This document shows, in pieces, positions 36,370 to 44,417 of a DNA stretch of 64,000 bases. The stretch is from assembly GCA_012728315.1 (NCBI GenBank), contig JAAYFI010000051.1:1-64000 (forward strand), read 5' to 3'. Source of the DNA: Gammaproteobacteria bacterium. Lineage in GTDB: Bacteria; Pseudomonadota; Gammaproteobacteria; Pseudomonadales; Pseudomonadaceae. Below the pieces are notes generated by a model, which saw nothing but the letters and a program-made list of their open reading frames with translations, was not told the DNA's origin and searched no databases. Each line of letters starts with the position of its first letter. The first letter of the stretch is position 1. The position numbers were made by a program, and so were the translations under genes.

Positions 36370-37953
36370 ATGAGCAGTGCTAAAACTACAGAGCAAGCAT
36401 TAGCTGAATATGTACTGAGTATTGATAACGGTACGCAAAGTGTTCGCGCCATGTTGTTTGATGCCATGGGCAACTTGCACAGCCTAAGCCGTGTCGAGAT
36501 TGAGCCTTATGTCTCGGCACAGCCGGGCTGGGCGGAGCAAGAAGCGGATTACTATTGGCAAGCGGTGGGGCAGGCCTGTCAGCAACTGTGGCGGCAGGTC
36601 AGTATTGATAAAACGCAGATTAAGGGTGTCAGTGTCACCACCCAACGCGGTACTGTTGTGCATGTGGATCAGCAAGGGCAAGCCTTACGGCCAGCGATAG
36701 TGTGGTTGGATCAGCGACTGGCTGATGTCACTCAGCCGTTGCCTAATCCTTGGCGCAGCCTGTTTAAATTGGTCGGTGTGAGCGGCATTGTTCACTATTT
36801 TCGTAGCCAAGCTGAAGTCAACTGGGTCGCCGAGCATCAGCCAGAAATTCACGCACAAACCCACAAAGTATTGCTTCTGTCCGGCTATTTAAATTATCAG
36901 TTGAGCGGCCGTTTTGTTGACTCTGTGGCCAGTTGTGTGGGCTATTTACCTTTTGATTATAAAAAGCTGCGCTGGGCGAAGAAGGGGGATTGGAAGTGGC
37001 TGGCGTTGGCGGTGCGCCCCGATCAGCTACCGGAGTTAATCGAGCCGGGTGAATTGCTCGGCCACGTGCATGCTGCAGCCAGTTTGCATACAGGTCTGCC
37101 AGAGGGCTTACCTATTATTGCCGCTGCGGCGGATAAAGCCTGTGAGGTTTTAGGCGCTGGCGCAGTGGATGAAAGCATTGCCTGTTTATCCTATGGCACC
37201 ACCGCTACCATCAACACCACGCGTAGCAAATATCTGGAAGTGACACGCTTGATTCCGGCGTATCCTGCCGCTATACCGCAGCATTTCACCACCGAAGTGA
37301 TGATTTATCGTGGTTTTTGGATGGTCAGTTGGTTTAAGCGTGAATTTGGTCTGCGTGAGCAACAGCGCGCAGAGCGTTTGGGCGTCAGTGTTGAGTCGTT
37401 ATTTGAAGAGTTAATCGAGCAAGTACCAGCTGGCTCCATGGGCTTGATGTTGCAGCCTTATTGGTCCCCCGGCGTGCGTGAGCCGGGGCTGGACGCCAAA
37501 GGTGCAATTATTGGTTTTGGTGATGTGCATACCCGCGCGCATATTTATCGGGCGATTTTAGAAGGCCTTGCCTATGGTTTACGCCAAGGCAAAGAGCAAA
37601 TCGAAAAACGCAGTGGCGTACCGATTCAGCGCTTACGGGTATCCGGTGGTGGCTCGCAAAGTGATGCGATTTTGCAAATCACCGCGGATATTTTCGGCCT
37701 GCCGGTTGAGCGCCCACACACCATTGAAACCTCAGGGTTGGGCGCGGCGATTGCCTGCATGGTCGGTGTGGGTCTGCAACCGGATTTTGTCACTGCGGTG
37801 CAGAGGATGACGCGCGTCAGTGGGGTGTTTTATCCTAATCAGCACAATCATGTGTTGTACAATAAGCTATACGCAGAGGTTTACTGCAAGATGTATAAGC
37901 GATTGCAGCCGCTATACCACAGTATTCGGCGCATTACCGGTTATCCGCAGTAG
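36370..37953 (+). CDS. FGGY-family carbohydrate kinase
   Basis: 527-aa sugar/polyol kinase with N-terminal ATPase motif LSIDNGTQSVRAMLFDA (residues 14-30), mid motif LSYGTTATIN and C-terminal adenosine motif RVSGGGSQSDAILQITAD. FGGY kinases phosphorylate glycerol, xylulose, ribulose and similar substrates; the operon suggests glycerol or a glycerol-derived compound. It differs from typical GlpK in its long N-terminus and the WWF-like insert. ATG 36370 was chosen, 4 bp after the upstream stop, with GGTGAG in front; GTG 36352 is an overlapping alternative. Confidence 0.87.
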   Translation: MSSAKTTEQALAEYVLSIDNGTQSVRAMLFDAMGNLHSLSRVEIEPYVSAQPGWAEQEADYYWQAVGQACQQLWRQVSIDKTQIKGVSVTTQRGTVVHVDQQGQALRPAIVWLDQRLADVTQPLPNPWRSLFKLVGVSGIVHYFRSQAEVNWVAEHQPEIHAQTHKVLLLSGYLNYQLSGRFVDSVASCVGYLPFDYKKLRWAKKGDWKWLALAVRPDQLPELIEPGELLGHVHAAASLHTGLPEGLPIIAAAADKACEVLGAGAVDESIACLSYGTTATINTTRSKYLEVTRLIPAYPAAIPQHFTTEVMIYRGFWMVSWFKREFGLREQQRAERLGVSVESLFEELIEQVPAGSMGLMLQPYWSPGVREPGLDAKGAIIGFGDVHTRAHIYRAILEGLAYGLRQGKEQIEKRSGVPIQRLRVSGGGSQSDAILQITADIFGLPVERPHTIETSGLGAAIACMVGVGLQPDFVTAVQRMTRVSGVFYPNQHNHVLYNKLYAEVYCKMYKRLQPLYHSIRRITGYPQ

Positions 37954-37998
37954 ACGAGGCGCAGGTATCGATTATGTATGGCAATGCTGAATACATTC

Positions 37999-38096
37999 CC
38001 AAGTGTCGCTACGAAGGTAGCAAAGCAATCTGATTGGTTCTGCTTAGCAACAAGTGGGGACGTGTCGTGTCGGCGCGTCGCTCCCCGCAATGGCGG
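37999..38096. repeat. Degenerate dispersed palindromic repeat, copy 3
   Basis: The left end GCTACGAAGGTAGCAAAGCA plus ATC and the right end GCGTCGCTCCCCGCAATGGC resemble the ends of the copies at 29904 and 32847, with more mismatches. It fills most of the gap between the FGGY kinase and cheV. Confidence 0.4.
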
Positions 38097-38113
38097 AGTT
38101 AAACAGTGCTTGC

Positions 38114-38140
38114 TTATGCTTTTGCATCATTGGTCGATAC
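38114..38140 (+). promoter_or_regulatory. Candidate FliA (sigma-28) promoter of cheV
   Basis: TTATGCTT, 11-nt spacer, GTCGATAC compared with consensus TAAAGTTT-N11-GCCGATAA: 5 of 8 and 6 of 8 matches, with exact spacing. It ends 33 bp before the cheV ATG. A chemotaxis gene downstream makes FliA control plausible. Confidence 0.5.
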
Positions 38141-38173
38141 CCGTATATCCCGTATTTAAAAGGTGGTTTTTTG

Positions 38174-39103
38174 ATGGCCAGTGTTCTTGATAGTGTTGAT
38201 CAGCGTACGCAACTCGTTGGTGAAAATCGCCTAGAGATCTTGATGTTTCGCTTGCATGGTCGCCAGCTGTTTGCGATTAACGTGTTTAAAGTGCAAGAAG
38301 TGGTGCGTTTACCGCATTTAACCCTTATTCCGCAGCGTCATCCGCATATGTGTGGGGTGATTACTTTACGTGGTCAAACCATTCCCGTCATTGATTTGGC
38401 CCAAGCCATTGGCATGCGTCCACTGGAACGTAATGAGAATAGTACGGTGATTGTTACTGAATACAATCGCTCAGTGCAGGCGTTTTTAATTGGCAGTGTT
38501 GAGCGTATTGTGAACCTTAACTGGGAATCTATTCAGCCTCCACCGCGTACCACCGGTCGGCAGCATTATTTAACCGCCATCACTCGGGTAGAGGATGCAA
38601 TTGTCGAAATCATCGATGTGGAAAAAGTGTTATCGGAGATTGTTCCGATGAATACAAAAATTTCCGAAGAAAAACTGAGCAGTCCGCTATTGGCTAAAGC
38701 GGCGGGCCGCGAAGTGTTGATTATTGATGATTCTATGGTTGCGCTGCATCAGCTGACAGATGCTTTAGGGCAAATGGGTGTGACTGTGCATCAAGCCACC
38801 GATGGCTTAAAAGGTTTACAGCAGCTGCAACAGTGGGCGGATCAAGGTGAAGTCCTGACGGATAAACTGTTAATGGTGTTTACTGATGCGGAAATGCCGG
38901 AAATGGACGGTTATCGTCTGACCACGGAAATCCGTAATGATCCACGTTTACGCGACCTGTATGTGGTGATGCACACGTCGCTGTCCGGTAGTTTTAACGC
39001 AGCTATGGTGGAAAAAGTGGGGTGTGATAACTTTTTATCGAAATTCCAACCGGATCGCTTAGCCGATGTAATAGAAGAGCGTCTTAAGCTCGATGAGGCT
39101 TAA
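38174..39103 (+). CDS. cheV: Chemotaxis protein CheV
   Basis: 309-aa CheW-receiver fusion. The CheW domain covers about 12-165 (ILMFRLHGRQLFAINVFKVQ, GVITLRGQTIPVID) and the receiver domain about 178-305, with phospho-acceptor D238 in FTDAEMPEMDGY. CheV couples receptors to CheA and may act as a phosphate sink or in adaptation. ATG 38174 (MASVLDSVDQ) has AGGTGG 7 nt before it; a longer frame from 38054 has no ribosome site and runs through repeat DNA. Confidence 0.95.
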   Translation: MASVLDSVDQRTQLVGENRLEILMFRLHGRQLFAINVFKVQEVVRLPHLTLIPQRHPHMCGVITLRGQTIPVIDLAQAIGMRPLERNENSTVIVTEYNRSVQAFLIGSVERIVNLNWESIQPPPRTTGRQHYLTAITRVEDAIVEIIDVEKVLSEIVPMNTKISEEKLSSPLLAKAAGREVLIIDDSMVALHQLTDALGQMGVTVHQATDGLKGLQQLQQWADQGEVLTDKLLMVFTDAEMPEMDGYRLTTEIRNDPRLRDLYVVMHTSLSGSFNAAMVEKVGCDNFLSKFQPDRLADVIEERLKLDEA

Positions 39104-39240
39104 GGGGTAAGCACAACTCTGTTGCAAGATTAACAGCGAGGCTATTTTAGTCTTGTGCAGAGGTGCGTCATTAAAACATCCGCTTATATGACGTAAACAG
39201 GCATAATAGGTTTTTTAATGCTGAATTAAGGTGCATAAGC

Positions 39241-40077
39241 ATGGCGTTGATTGGAGATATGAATACCCTACAAGTCATTCGACAGGCTGATTTTGGCGTG
39301 TATTTGGATGGCGGCCCGCAAGGGGATATTCTTTTGCCTCGGCGTGAAATGCCTAAAGATGAACCTTGTGAAGACGAAGATTGGCTCAATGTCTTTGTGT
39401 ATCTGGACAGCGAAGATCGTATTATTGCCACCAGCCGCACCCCTAAAATAAAAGTGGGCGAGTTTGCCAGTCTCAAAGTGGTGGACATTAACCGGGTTGG
39501 CTTGTTTTTAGATTGGGGCTTAAACAAAGATTTGTTGCTGCCGCACTCTGAAGAAAAACGTCCGCTGCAAGTGGGTGATTATTGTGTGGTGTATGCCTAC
39601 GTTGATCAACGCACCCAGCGCATTACCGCAACGGCTCGTTTAGACCGTTATTTAGATCTTACGCCCGCCAATTATACAGTCGGTGAAGAAGTCGATTTGC
39701 TGATTGTTGAGCCGACTGATTTAGGCTTTAAAGCCATTATCAACGGCAAGCATTGGGGCCTTATTCATAAAAACGAAGCCTTTAAGTTTTTACGCGGTGG
39801 TATGCAGGAGCGTGGCTATATTCGTGAAATCCGTGAAGATGGCCTGATTAATTTAAGCCTGCAGCCGCAAGGTCAAGCGCTTCGCGATTCTTTAAGTGAA
39901 GCGATTTTGGCTAAACTGGATGAAAATAACGGCCGTTTGCCGCTCAGCGATAAAAGCCCAGCCAGCGAGATTGCTGATATGTTTGGTGTCAGTAAAGGCA
40001 ACTTTAAAAAAGCCATTGGTGGCCTGTACAAACATGGTGTTATTCGTATCCTGCCAGATGGAATTGAACTGGTTTAG
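39241..40077 (+). CDS. S1-like RNA-binding protein (CvfB/YitL family)
   Basis: 278-aa protein with three S1-type OB-fold modules (about 1-65, 70-135, 140-215) and a C-terminal winged-helix domain (about 225-278; SEIADMFGVSKGNFKKAIGGLYKHGVI). This is the CvfB layout; CvfB binds RNA and affects virulence gene expression in Staphylococcus, and a role in Pseudomonas is not defined. AAGGTG lies before ATG 39241. It sits 137 bp after cheV and 21 bp before the export system. Confidence 0.9.
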   Translation: MALIGDMNTLQVIRQADFGVYLDGGPQGDILLPRREMPKDEPCEDEDWLNVFVYLDSEDRIIATSRTPKIKVGEFASLKVVDINRVGLFLDWGLNKDLLLPHSEEKRPLQVGDYCVVYAYVDQRTQRITATARLDRYLDLTPANYTVGEEVDLLIVEPTDLGFKAIINGKHWGLIHKNEAFKFLRGGMQERGYIREIREDGLINLSLQPQGQALRDSLSEAILAKLDENNGRLPLSDKSPASEIADMFGVSKGNFKKAIGGLYKHGVIRILPDGIELV

Positions 40078-40098
40078 AGCTGCTGTAACGAGGCTTAA

Positions 40099-41307
40099 AT
40101 GCGCATTATTTTTGGACTGGTCATTGCTGCACTGTGCACCGCTGTCGTGTTTGGCGTCCAGCAATGGCGCGGCCCTGTGTTACCCGGATTAACTGTCGAG
40201 TTTATGCCGCTGGAGTTGCGCATTGTGGCCAGTGGCGAAGTGCGCTACCAGTCGTTGGCGCGCATTGGTAGCGAGATCACAGGCACTGTGTTGGCGCGGC
40301 ATGTGCGTGAAGGCGATCGGGTCAGTAAAGATGATTTACTGATCGAGCTTAATCCAGACGAGTTGCAAGCACGTTTAGCCCAAGCAAAAACCTTGCTGCA
40401 GCAATTGCGTGAAGTCAGTCGCCCGCAAGCGCAAGCGGCTTTAACCGAGGCGCGTGATAATCTGCGCCAAGTCAGTCGTGAGGCGCGCCGCCGTGAAGCG
40501 CTGGCCGTGAAAGGTGTTATTTCTGCCGAGCAAGTTGAGCAAGCGCAGCGCATTGAGCTTAATGCTAAAACAGCCTTAGCCCGCGCCCAGCTTGCTGCCG
40601 ACTCTTTGGCGGTGGACGGTACGGAAGAACAATTACTTCAGCAGCGTATTGTTAGCGCCGAGGCAGAACTGGCGAAAACCCGCATCTATGCGCCTTTTGC
40701 TGGCCGCGTACAAACCCGCAATGTTGAGCCAGGCGACTTAGTGCAGCCGAGCAAAGTGCTGCTGGAGATCGCCCGTAGTGATGGGCTGGATCGTGATGGG
40801 GTTGCCAGTGATGGTCTCGAAGTGGTGGTGGCGCTGGATGAAAAAAACTTTGCACCGCTCAAGCTACAGCAACCGGTGCAACTCATCGCGGACGCCTGGC
40901 CTGAGCAAACTGTGCCGGGCGTGGTGAGCTTTATTGCGCCTGCAGTGGACAGTTCGCGCGGCACCATTGATGTGCATATCAGTGTGCTGGCGGATGACTC
41001 AAAACAGCGCAATATTTTTCTGCAGGGCATGACGGTATCGGCCAATATTATCGCAGCCAAGCGCGAACGCACCTTAGTGCTCCCCAATGATTATCTACTG
41101 ACCAACTCAGCTGGGCAGACTCAGGTTTTGCGTTGGCAGGATGGCACCGTCAGCGCGCTTGATGTGCAACTGGGTTTGCGCAATATGACCCACAGCGAAA
41201 TCCTATCGGGTCTGGCTGAAGGTGATGTGGTGGTGCAGGCTGGTAAGGTCAGTGATGGCCAGCGCGCTCGTGTACGTTTCGAGCAGGCGCAGCATGTCAT
41301 TCGTTAG
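40099..41307 (+). CDS. Periplasmic adaptor subunit of an ABC export system (MacA/HlyD-like)
   Basis: 402-aa membrane fusion protein. Signal anchor at residues 4-20, lipoyl half-motifs (SEITGTVLARHVREGDRV near 58; IYAPFAGRVQTRNVEPGDLV near 195), an alpha-helical hairpin between them (about 90-180) and beta-barrel/proximal domains to the end. It connects an inner-membrane exporter to an outer-membrane channel or acts in lipoprotein/lipid export. It overlaps the permease gene by 14 bp and belongs to a three-gene operon with the permease and ATPase. Confidence 0.88.
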   Translation: MRIIFGLVIAALCTAVVFGVQQWRGPVLPGLTVEFMPLELRIVASGEVRYQSLARIGSEITGTVLARHVREGDRVSKDDLLIELNPDELQARLAQAKTLLQQLREVSRPQAQAALTEARDNLRQVSREARRREALAVKGVISAEQVEQAQRIELNAKTALARAQLAADSLAVDGTEEQLLQQRIVSAEAELAKTRIYAPFAGRVQTRNVEPGDLVQPSKVLLEIARSDGLDRDGVASDGLEVVVALDEKNFAPLKLQQPVQLIADAWPEQTVPGVVSFIAPAVDSSRGTIDVHISVLADDSKQRNIFLQGMTVSANIIAAKRERTLVLPNDYLLTNSAGQTQVLRWQDGTVSALDVQLGLRNMTHSEILSGLAEGDVVVQAGKVSDGQRARVRFEQAQHVIR

Positions 41308-42535
41308 CCAAATTGTCGGCTTGCGTCATTCGTTATGGATTGAATGGCGCATTGCTCTGCGTTTTTTGGCGGATAACCCACTGCAAACGTTATTGATCAG
41401 CGTAGCCATTTCGGTTGGTGCCGCCGTTATTGTGTTTATCACTGCTTTGATGATGGGTCTACAAAATAACGTGATTGAACGCACCCTGGGCACCCAAGCG
41501 CATATTCGTATTGAAGCGACCCAGCAGCATAATAATTTTTCCGCAACGCCTGAAGGCACCTATGTTTGGGCGCTAGAAAGCCCACGTGCGCAGCGTTTGC
41601 AAACCATTAATAACTGGCAGGAAGTACGTGATGCCTTGGACCACTATCCAAGCTTAAACACAGTCTCGCCGCTTATTTCCGGTCCAGCCTTTGCACAGAA
41701 AGGTAATGCGCGCGCTTCGGTGGCGCTGATGGGGATTGACCCTGCGCGTTATGTCGGGATTATCCAGCTCAAAGATTATCTTGTGGAAGGGCGTTTTAGT
41801 GTCGGCGCCAGTGATGTCATGATTGGCAGTAAGCTGGCGGAAGATTTAGGGCTGCGCACAGGTGACAAACTGCGTTTAGATGCCGGTGATAATCGCCAAG
41901 CCATTATGGATGTTGCGGGTGTATTTGAGCTGGGCGTGCGCGAATTAGACAGTCGCTATGTGTATACCGACTTGAAGCAAGCACAAACCTTACTGAATCT
42001 ACCCGGCGGCATTACGATTTTAGAATTAAAAATTTCTGATGTCTTTACTGCCGAGTATTGGGCGCAGCGTATTGAGCAGCTCACCGATTTACATGTGCAA
42101 AGCTGGATGGAAAGTAATGGCCAGTTACTCAACGCCTTACGCTCACAAACCATGACTACACAAATGATTCGGGTGTTTGTCGCAATGTCGGTGATTTTTG
42201 GGATTGCCAGTGTGCTGGCGGTCAGCGTGGTGCAGCGTACCCGTGAGATCGGTATTTTACGCGCGATGGGCAGTTCGCAGCAGCAAATTTTACGGGTATT
42301 TCTCTTGCAGGGCGGCCTCTTGGGGCTATGCGGTTCACTCTTAGGCGTTATGGTGGGTTATGCCTTGGTGCAAGTGTTTAACGGTATCGAAGAACGTTTG
42401 TTTGTGATTCGTCTGGAGCCTTCAATGTTGTTATCGGCAATTTTAATTGCTACTGCATCGGGTGTGATCGCTGCGATGGTGCCAGCCCGTCGCGCGGCGA
42501 AATATGATCCGGCGGTGGCGATTCGTTATGTCTAA
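41294..42535 (+). CDS. ABC transporter permease (FtsX/MacB/LolC-like)
   Basis: 413-aa permease with one N-terminal membrane helix (about 30-52), a large periplasmic MacB_PCD domain (about 55-280) and three C-terminal helices (about 290-410) carrying the FtsX motif REIGILRAMGSSQQQI. Two such subunits normally pair with one type of ATPase. ATG 41294 was chosen, overlapping the adaptor stop; a longer frame from 41222 lies within the adaptor gene. The product could export a small molecule, peptide or lipoprotein. Confidence 0.9.
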   Translation: MSFVSQIVGLRHSLWIEWRIALRFLADNPLQTLLISVAISVGAAVIVFITALMMGLQNNVIERTLGTQAHIRIEATQQHNNFSATPEGTYVWALESPRAQRLQTINNWQEVRDALDHYPSLNTVSPLISGPAFAQKGNARASVALMGIDPARYVGIIQLKDYLVEGRFSVGASDVMIGSKLAEDLGLRTGDKLRLDAGDNRQAIMDVAGVFELGVRELDSRYVYTDLKQAQTLLNLPGGITILELKISDVFTAEYWAQRIEQLTDLHVQSWMESNGQLLNALRSQTMTTQMIRVFVAMSVIFGIASVLAVSVVQRTREIGILRAMGSSQQQILRVFLLQGGLLGLCGSLLGVMVGYALVQVFNGIEERLFVIRLEPSMLLSAILIATASGVIAAMVPARRAAKYDPAVAIRYV

Positions 42536-43289
42536 ATCACATGCCTTAATCCACACTGTCGATCAGCAGGTGGTGTTGCAGTTAGATAAGATCAATAAGG
42601 TTTTTAATGCCGACACGCCGCTGAAGAACCATGTCTTGCATGATATTTCTTTGCAGGTCAGTCGTGGTGAGTTGGTGGCGTTGGTGGGCACATCGGGTTC
42701 GGGTAAAAGTACACTGCTCAACGTGATGGGGTTGTTGGATGTGGCTTCATCGGGTGAACTGCGTATTCAAGGGCATCTGGTGCAAGGTTTGACCGAGCAG
42801 CAGCGTACGCAGTTGCGCAGTGAGTCGATTGGTTTCGTCTTTCAATTTCATCATCTGATCAGTGCTTTTAGTGTGTTGGATAATGTGTTGATGCCGCTGA
42901 TGCTGCGTTATGGCAAGCCTTCAGCTGAGCAAATTGCTTACGCAGAATACCTGTTGGGCGAGGTCGGCCTGACGCAGTTTATGCGTCAATCAACCAATCG
43001 TTTGTCCGGTGGCCAGCAGCAGCGGGTGGCGATTGCGCGCGCGTTAGTGACGCGTCCAGCCTTGGTCTTAGCTGATGAGCCAACCGGTAATCTTGATACA
43101 CAAACGGCAGATGAGGTGTTCAGTTTGTTTGAGCGTTTTAACGTTGAGCATCAATGCGCGATTGTGATTGTGACTCATGACCCGCGTTTAAGCGCGCGCT
43201 GCCCACGCACTATTCGCTTGACGGATGGCCGTGTTGTTTATGATGGTGCATCGAGAGATTTACCAAGTTTGTTTGCTAGCCCCCTGTAA
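42528..43289 (+). CDS. ABC transporter ATP-binding protein (LolD/MacB-like)
   Basis: 253-aa ATPase with Walker [10 protein letters not shown] (residues 54-62), signature LSGGQQQRV, Walker [13 protein letters not shown] and H-loop VTHD. The type-IV-like family drives mechanotransmission through FtsX-fold permeases. ATG 42528 overlaps the permease stop by 8 bp. Last gene of the export operon, followed directly by repeat cluster 1. Confidence 0.92.
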   Translation: MSKSHALIHTVDQQVVLQLDKINKVFNADTPLKNHVLHDISLQVSRGELVALVGTSGSGKSTLLNVMGLLDVASSGELRIQGHLVQGLTEQQRTQLRSESIGFVFQFHHLISAFSVLDNVLMPLMLRYGKPSAEQIAYAEYLLGEVGLTQFMRQSTNRLSGGQQQRVAIARALVTRPALVLADEPTGNLDTQTADEVFSLFERFNVEHQCAIVIVTHDPRLSARCPRTIRLTDGRVVYDGASRDLPSLFASPL

Positions 43290-43380
43290 AACTGGGAGCG
43301 CGGGCAGCTGGCCCGCAGTACGATATGCCTCAATTATCGCTCCTAATAAAGCCAAGTATATTGAGCCATTTGTGCATGCC

Positions 43381-43477
43381 GTACCTTGTTCGTATCGCTT
43401 TTCCCTCAACGGGTCATCCTGACCCGATTCGGGCGCTCGCCATCCCTGGCTCGCTTGTCGCGATACGAACAAGGTAC
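43381..43477 (-). repeat. Variable-stem element 1 (stem type CCTTGTTCG)
   Basis: 97 bp with perfect 18-bp ends GTACCTTGTTCGTATCGC / GCGATACGAACAAGGTAC. Inside is a 7-bp hairpin CGGGTCA-TCC-TGACCCG and the common core, which on the minus strand reads CAAGCGAGCCAGGGATGGCG. Downstream flank TCATTAACTAGCGGTGTTGC. Confidence 0.9.
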
Positions 43478-43655
43478 TCATTAACTAGCGGTGTTGCCTG
43501 CGAATTTGGCGTATGACGCTTTTAAAGCCATCATTCTGCAAAGATCTATTGAGCTCTATTAGTCTGTAGCAAAGGATAGGCAAGTTAATTGGAAAAATTG
43601 CTGTTGCTCTAATGACTGGAACTGCAATAGCGCCAACACCGCCAATGGTCAACGA

Positions 43656-43754
43656 GTACTTCGGGGTAGGTGTGGCAAGCGAGCCAAGGATGGCGAGCGC
43701 CGGAGTTGAGCCCAGGATGGGCTCATCGACGGATAAACACCTGCCCCGAAGTAC
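43656..43754 (+). repeat. Variable-stem element 2 (stem type CTTCGGGG)
   Basis: 99 bp with ends GTACTTCGGGGTAGGTGT / ACACCTGCCCCGAAGTAC (17 of 18 pairs, the odd one a G-T). Core GCAAGCGAGCCAAGGATGGC and inner hairpin GAGCCCA-GGA-TGGGCTC. Upstream flank CACCGCCAATGGTCAACGA is shared with the other plus-oriented copies. Confidence 0.9.
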
Positions 43755-43814
43755 GATATGCCTCAATTATCGCATCCAACTAAAGCAAAGTATCCAGAGC
43801 GATTTGTGCACGCC

Positions 43815-43911
43815 GTACCTTGTTCGTATCGCTTTTCCCTCAACGGGTCATCCTGCCCCGATTCGGGCGCTCGCCATCCCTGGCTCGCTTGTCGCGATTT
43901 GCAGCAGATAC
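43815..43911 (-). repeat. Variable-stem element 3 (chimeric stem)
   Basis: The left end GTACCTTGTTCGTATCGC is of the CCTTGTTCG type, but the right end is GCGATTTGCAGCAGATAC, which does not pair with it beyond the inner TCGC and outer GTA bases. A related right end (TTCGCAGCAGGTAC) and the same downstream flank occur at 48981. The inner hairpin is also damaged (CGGGTCA-TCC-TGCCCCG). Confidence 0.85.
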
Positions 43912-44011
43912 TCGATAAAGCATTGTCCATGTTCGCAGCTCTATAGCGCTATAGAGCTATAGCTTTAATGAGACAAGCTGCAATAGTGCAAACACCACCA
44001 AGGGTCAACGA

Positions 44012-44110
44012 GTACTTCGGGGTGGGTGTGGCAAGCGAGCCAAGGATGGCGAGCGCCGGAGTTGAGACCAGGATGGGCTCATCGACGGATAAACACCTAC
44101 CCCGAAGTAC
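44012..44110 (+). repeat. Variable-stem element 4 (stem type CTTCGGGG)
   Basis: 99 bp with ends GTACTTCGGGGTGGGTGT / ACACCTACCCCGAAGTAC (17 of 18 pairs plus one G-T). The inner hairpin has one mismatch (GAGACCA / TGGGCTC). Confidence 0.9.
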
Positions 44111-44292
44111 GACATGCCCCAAATTACCGCTTCTAATAAAGCAAAGCATCTCGCACGACATGCACGCCATACCTAACACAAACTAAAAACTGCCTTTCCG
44201 ATAAACGGCGTACTCGGCTAAGCACGCCTGCTCTGCTGTTCACTTTTTGCCATGATCCTAATCAAGTCATACCTAGGTTTTTTCTTTGCCAT

Positions 44293-44340
44293 TTACCATA
44301 TATAGATATAGCATCCTCTGAAATATACAACATGTTGTGT
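44293..44340 (+). promoter_or_regulatory. Tandem NrdR boxes upstream of nrdJ
   Basis: Two 16-bp sites resembling the NrdR box ACACTATATATTGTGT: 44293-44308 TTACCATATATAGATA (good centre, weak ends) and 44325-44340 ATACAACATGTTGTGT (about 13 of 16). They start exactly 32 bp apart, the three-helical-turn spacing typical of NrdR operators. NrdR represses ribonucleotide reductase genes according to ATP/dATP. No cobalamin riboswitch was recognised. Confidence 0.7.
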
Positions 44341-44417
44341 TTCTGCGGTTTTCTCTGATATCACTTGTCGAAGTTTTTTAGAGGTTTTGCCGCAGCTGGA
44401 TTTTTTAGGAGTTCATC

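Larger units (their letters stand above)
43290..44292. other. Repeat cluster 1 (non-coding, upstream of nrdJ)
   Basis: About 1 kb without a real gene. It contains four variable-stem elements (listed separately) joined by conserved linkers; for example, the linker after the element at 43656 recurs nearly unchanged after the one at 49086. Short frames here translate repeat DNA and are spurious. Near 43930-43975 lies an AT/GC mixed run of nested GAGCTATAG palindromes. The last 180 bp before the NrdR boxes hold no recognised feature. Confidence 0.8.

Noticed and set aside
43612-43962. 116-aa frame (and similar ones at 43968-44186, 48444-48746, 48973-49434) with SEPRMASAGVEPRMGSST
   Set aside because: The frames translate the variable-stem elements and their linkers. 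The same peptide recurs wherever the DNA repeat does, there are no ribosome sites, and the opposite strand is equally open. Such proteins are annotation artefacts.
43656-44110. Integron attC sites
   Set aside because: The hairpins suggested attC, but the GTTRRRY core sites, single extrahelical bases and short cassette genes are missing, and no integron integrase is in the window.
44187-44417. Cobalamin riboswitch before the B12-dependent nrdJ
   Set aside because: No B12-box or the usual multi-stem layout could be seen; the NrdR boxes give a better explanation for control.
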